Assembly (NCBI GenBank): GCA_019694555.1
Contig: JAIBBS010000069.1
Coordinates: 1 to 38,418 of the forward strand
DNA: 38,418 nucleotides
Reading direction: 5' to 3'
From: Nannocystaceae bacterium
GTDB taxonomy: Bacteria > Myxococcota_A > Polyangia > Nannocystales > Nannocystaceae
In this document: in pieces, positions 37,123 through 38,418 of the stretch
How positions within the stretch are numbered: position 1 is the stretch's first letter
Layout: every line of letters begins with the position of its first letter
Position numbers and translations under genes: made by a program
The notes under the pieces: generated by a model
Databases searched by the model: none
Told to the model about the DNA's origin: nothing
Seen by the model: the letters and a program-made list of their open reading frames with translations, nothing else

Positions 37123-37821
37123 ATGCTGCGGCCCGTGGACGAGGCCCGTTTCTGTCGCATCGCGCTGCGCACCACCGATCCCGACGCCGCGGCCGCGTTC
37201 TACGACGCGGTGCTGGGCCAACGCGGCGACGGCATCGTCCCGATCGCCCACGACGCGCGGGCCCGCGGCGCACGACCGATGTGGCTCGGCCATGTGGACG
37301 TCTCGCAGCGCGGCGGTGTCGCGGCCCAGCGCGAGGCCTGGCTCGCCGCCGGCGCGACCGCCTTGGGCCCGCAGTCCGACGCGTTCGCGCTGCTGCGCGA
37401 CCCCGGCGGCGCGATCCTGGCGCTGGTCGAGTCGAGCGCGCGCTCGCAGGCGGAGATCGTGTGGCATCAGCTGCACACCGCGGACGCGAGCCGCGTCGCG
37501 CCGCTGTACGCGCGGCAGCTGGGTTGGGCGCTGCATGGCGATGACACCGCGACGCTGGCGCGACGACCGTTCGCGTGGAACGACGGCGGCGCGATCGTGG
37601 GCTCGATCGCCGACGTCGCCGGCACACCCGGCGCGCACCCGCACTGGATCTTCTTCTTCGGCGTGCTCGATCTGCACGCGGCGCTGGACCACGTGCGCGC
37701 CCGCGGCGGCCGCGTGCTGGGCCCGATGGAGCTCCGCCCGGGCGTGCGCGTCGCCGTGTGCGACGATCCCCAGGGCGCCGCGTTCGGCATCGCCGAGCTG
37801 GGCGCACCGCCGCCTCGTTGA
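37123..37821 (+). CDS. Two-domain VOC-family protein
   Basis: 232 aa from the ATG at 37123; a GTG at 37135 is an alternative. Two tandem VOC units are visible: FCRIALRTTDPDAAAAFYDAVLGQ to ILALVESS (about 10-105), and IVWHQLHTADASRVAPLYARQLGW to GAAFGIAEL (about 110-228). PHWIFFFGVLDLHAALDHVRARGGRVL and DDPQGAAFGIAEL are typical of the bacterial CFP30B/27-kDa-antigen-like VOC proteins. Some expected metal ligands (His in the first strand of unit 1) are missing, so it may be non-catalytic or metal-free. It starts 20 nt after the RCC1 gene and is convergent with a small lipoprotein gene 3 nt away. Confidence 0.85.
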   Translation: MLRPVDEARFCRIALRTTDPDAAAAFYDAVLGQRGDGIVPIAHDARARGARPMWLGHVDVSQRGGVAAQREAWLAAGATALGPQSDAFALLRDPGGAILALVESSARSQAEIVWHQLHTADASRVAPLYARQLGWALHGDDTATLARRPFAWNDGGAIVGSIADVAGTPGAHPHWIFFFGVLDLHAALDHVRARGGRVLGPMELRPGVRVAVCDDPQGAAFGIAELGAPPPR

Positions 37822-37824
37822 TCG

Positions 37825-38268
37825 TCATTCCTTGAGCAACGTCACCTCGAGGAAGACCAGGTCGACGTCGAGCGCGGGGTTGGACGACTCGAGCTGGCCG
37901 TCGTCGACGCGCTTGGACGTGAAGCTGCCGCGCAGCTCGTAGAGGTAGCCGTCGTCGTCCTCGGCCTCGATGCCGAACACGCGCGAGGCGCCCGCGCTGG
38001 TGTCGATGAAGCCGCCTTCGAACGGCAGTGGGCCGACACCCTCGAGCTCGAGCGTGCCTGCGAGCTCGGTGCTGTTTCCGCCGTCGTTGGCGAGGTCGAG
38101 CACCAGCTCGAGCGTGGAGTCGTCGTCGGTCGCGGTGCCGATCCAGCGGCCCACGACCGAGAACGACGCGTGCGACGGCGCGCCACCGGCGTCGGGGCCG
38201 CCGCAGGCGACGAGCGTGCACAGGGGAACAGCAGCGAGGCGGAGGCGGGTCCGGATGAGAGCGTTCAC
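37825..38268 (-). CDS. Small lipoprotein, function unknown
   Basis: 147 aa from a GTG at 38268 with GGAAG 2 nt upstream. The signal LAAVPLCTLVAC gives lipobox Cys22. The mature part is beta-rich and acidic: VVGRWIGTATDDDSTLELVLDLAND, LAGTLELEGVGPLPFEGGFID and DGYLYELRGSFTSKRVDDGQL. This alternation resembles small lipocalin-like or META-type barrels that begin with a G-x-W strand, but no family could be fixed. The GTG overlaps the TGA of an upstream frame (GTGA), suggesting coupling to a preceding gene. Confidence 0.75.
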   Translation of the reverse strand: MNALIRTRLRLAAVPLCTLVACGGPDAGGAPSHASFSVVGRWIGTATDDDSTLELVLDLANDGGNSTELAGTLELEGVGPLPFEGGFIDTSAGASRVFGIEAEDDDGYLYELRGSFTSKRVDDGQLESSNPALDVDLVFLEVTLLKE

Positions 38269-38384
38269 TGCTTCCAACACGCCGCAGGATCGTCGAGGTC
38301 GCGTCCGATCTCGCAGCGCATCGGCACCCGGGCCGCTGCGGCGCCCGCGATCCCCGCCAGGCGCGCGCGGCCGCCCTCGGGCAC
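38265..38384 (-). CDS. Possible short ORF or frame-disrupted gene tail at window edge
   Basis: The minus-strand frame from a GTG at 38384 to the TGA at 38265-38267 encodes 39 residues ending RCEIGRDLDDPAACWKQ, which reads like a genuine protein tail. Its stop overlaps the next lipoprotein start (GTGA). An in-frame TGA lies four codons further upstream (after ARLGRSAA), so either it is a short ORF after another gene's end, or a longer gene is interrupted by a nonsense change or frameshift. Sequence beyond the window is needed to decide. Confidence 0.25.
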   Translation of the reverse strand: MPEGGRARLAGIAGAAAARVPMRCEIGRDLDDPAACWKQ

Positions 38385-38418
38385 CGCGGCTCACGCCGCG
38401 GACCGGCCCAGCCGCGCA

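Overview
The window is very GC-rich, almost fully coding DNA with strong G/C at third codon positions. Three things point to a myxobacterium, probably of the Nannocystaceae/Polyangiales side: two large serine/threonine kinases with one transmembrane helix and long TPR tails, many lipoproteins with Ser/Thr/Gly/Ala-rich linkers, and a sterol-type isomerase. This assignment is an inference from gene content. No rRNA, tRNA, CRISPR array, insertion sequence or phage gene was seen.

Layout. 1-2.3 kb: a lipoprotein Shewanella-like (PPP-type) phosphatase cut by the left edge, divergent from a REC/HD-GYP cyclic-di-GMP phosphodiesterase. 2.3-6.3 kb: a DksA/TraR-like protein with a degenerate zinc finger, a palindromic repeat element, then a sirtuin, a cholesterol-oxidase-like GMC oxidoreductase and a membrane hydrolase read as one unit. 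6.3-10.6 kb (minus strand): an MFS transporter followed by a TPR kinase. 10.8-12.9 kb: a three-gene RiPP cluster of the HvfABC/bufferin type, namely a small repeat-bearing precursor lipoprotein, its DUF692 multinuclear iron oxidase (MNIO) and a DUF2063 partner. 13.0-17.4 kb: pyruvate carboxylase with a lipoprotein upstream. 17.4-21.3 kb: miaE, a membrane protein, a VOC protein and two tandem proline iminopeptidases. 21.4-26.5 kb (minus strand): a diiron-type heme-oxygenase-fold protein, 3-methyladenine glycosylase, a second copy of the repeat element, then hemB, a lipidated oligopeptidase-B-like protease and a small lipoprotein joined by 4-nt stop/start overlaps. 26.6-31.5 kb: a cycloeucalenol cycloisomerase homologue, a second TPR kinase and NADP-isocitrate dehydrogenase. 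31.7-38.4 kb: a run of surface lipoproteins (beta-propeller, double-psi barrel, VWA, RCC1 repeats and a small one) with one VOC protein.

The most interesting system is the RiPP cluster at 10,791-12,939. Its precursor carries five EGSCGEK-type repeats, resembling the EGKCG repeats that HvfB/HvfC modify to copper-binding oxazolone/thioamide groups. Unusually, it has a lipoprotein signal, which suggests a membrane-tethered metal-binding peptide. Strong hairpins separate the precursor from its maturation genes, which would allow precursor excess. The second notable point is a plant-like cyclopropylsterol isomerase (26,587-27,390), together with a cholesterol-oxidase-like enzyme elsewhere in the window. 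A third is a pair of related inverted-repeat elements (2,715-2,800 and 25,021-25,147), each lying just upstream of a minus-strand gene; one of them supplies the stop codon of the glycosylase gene.
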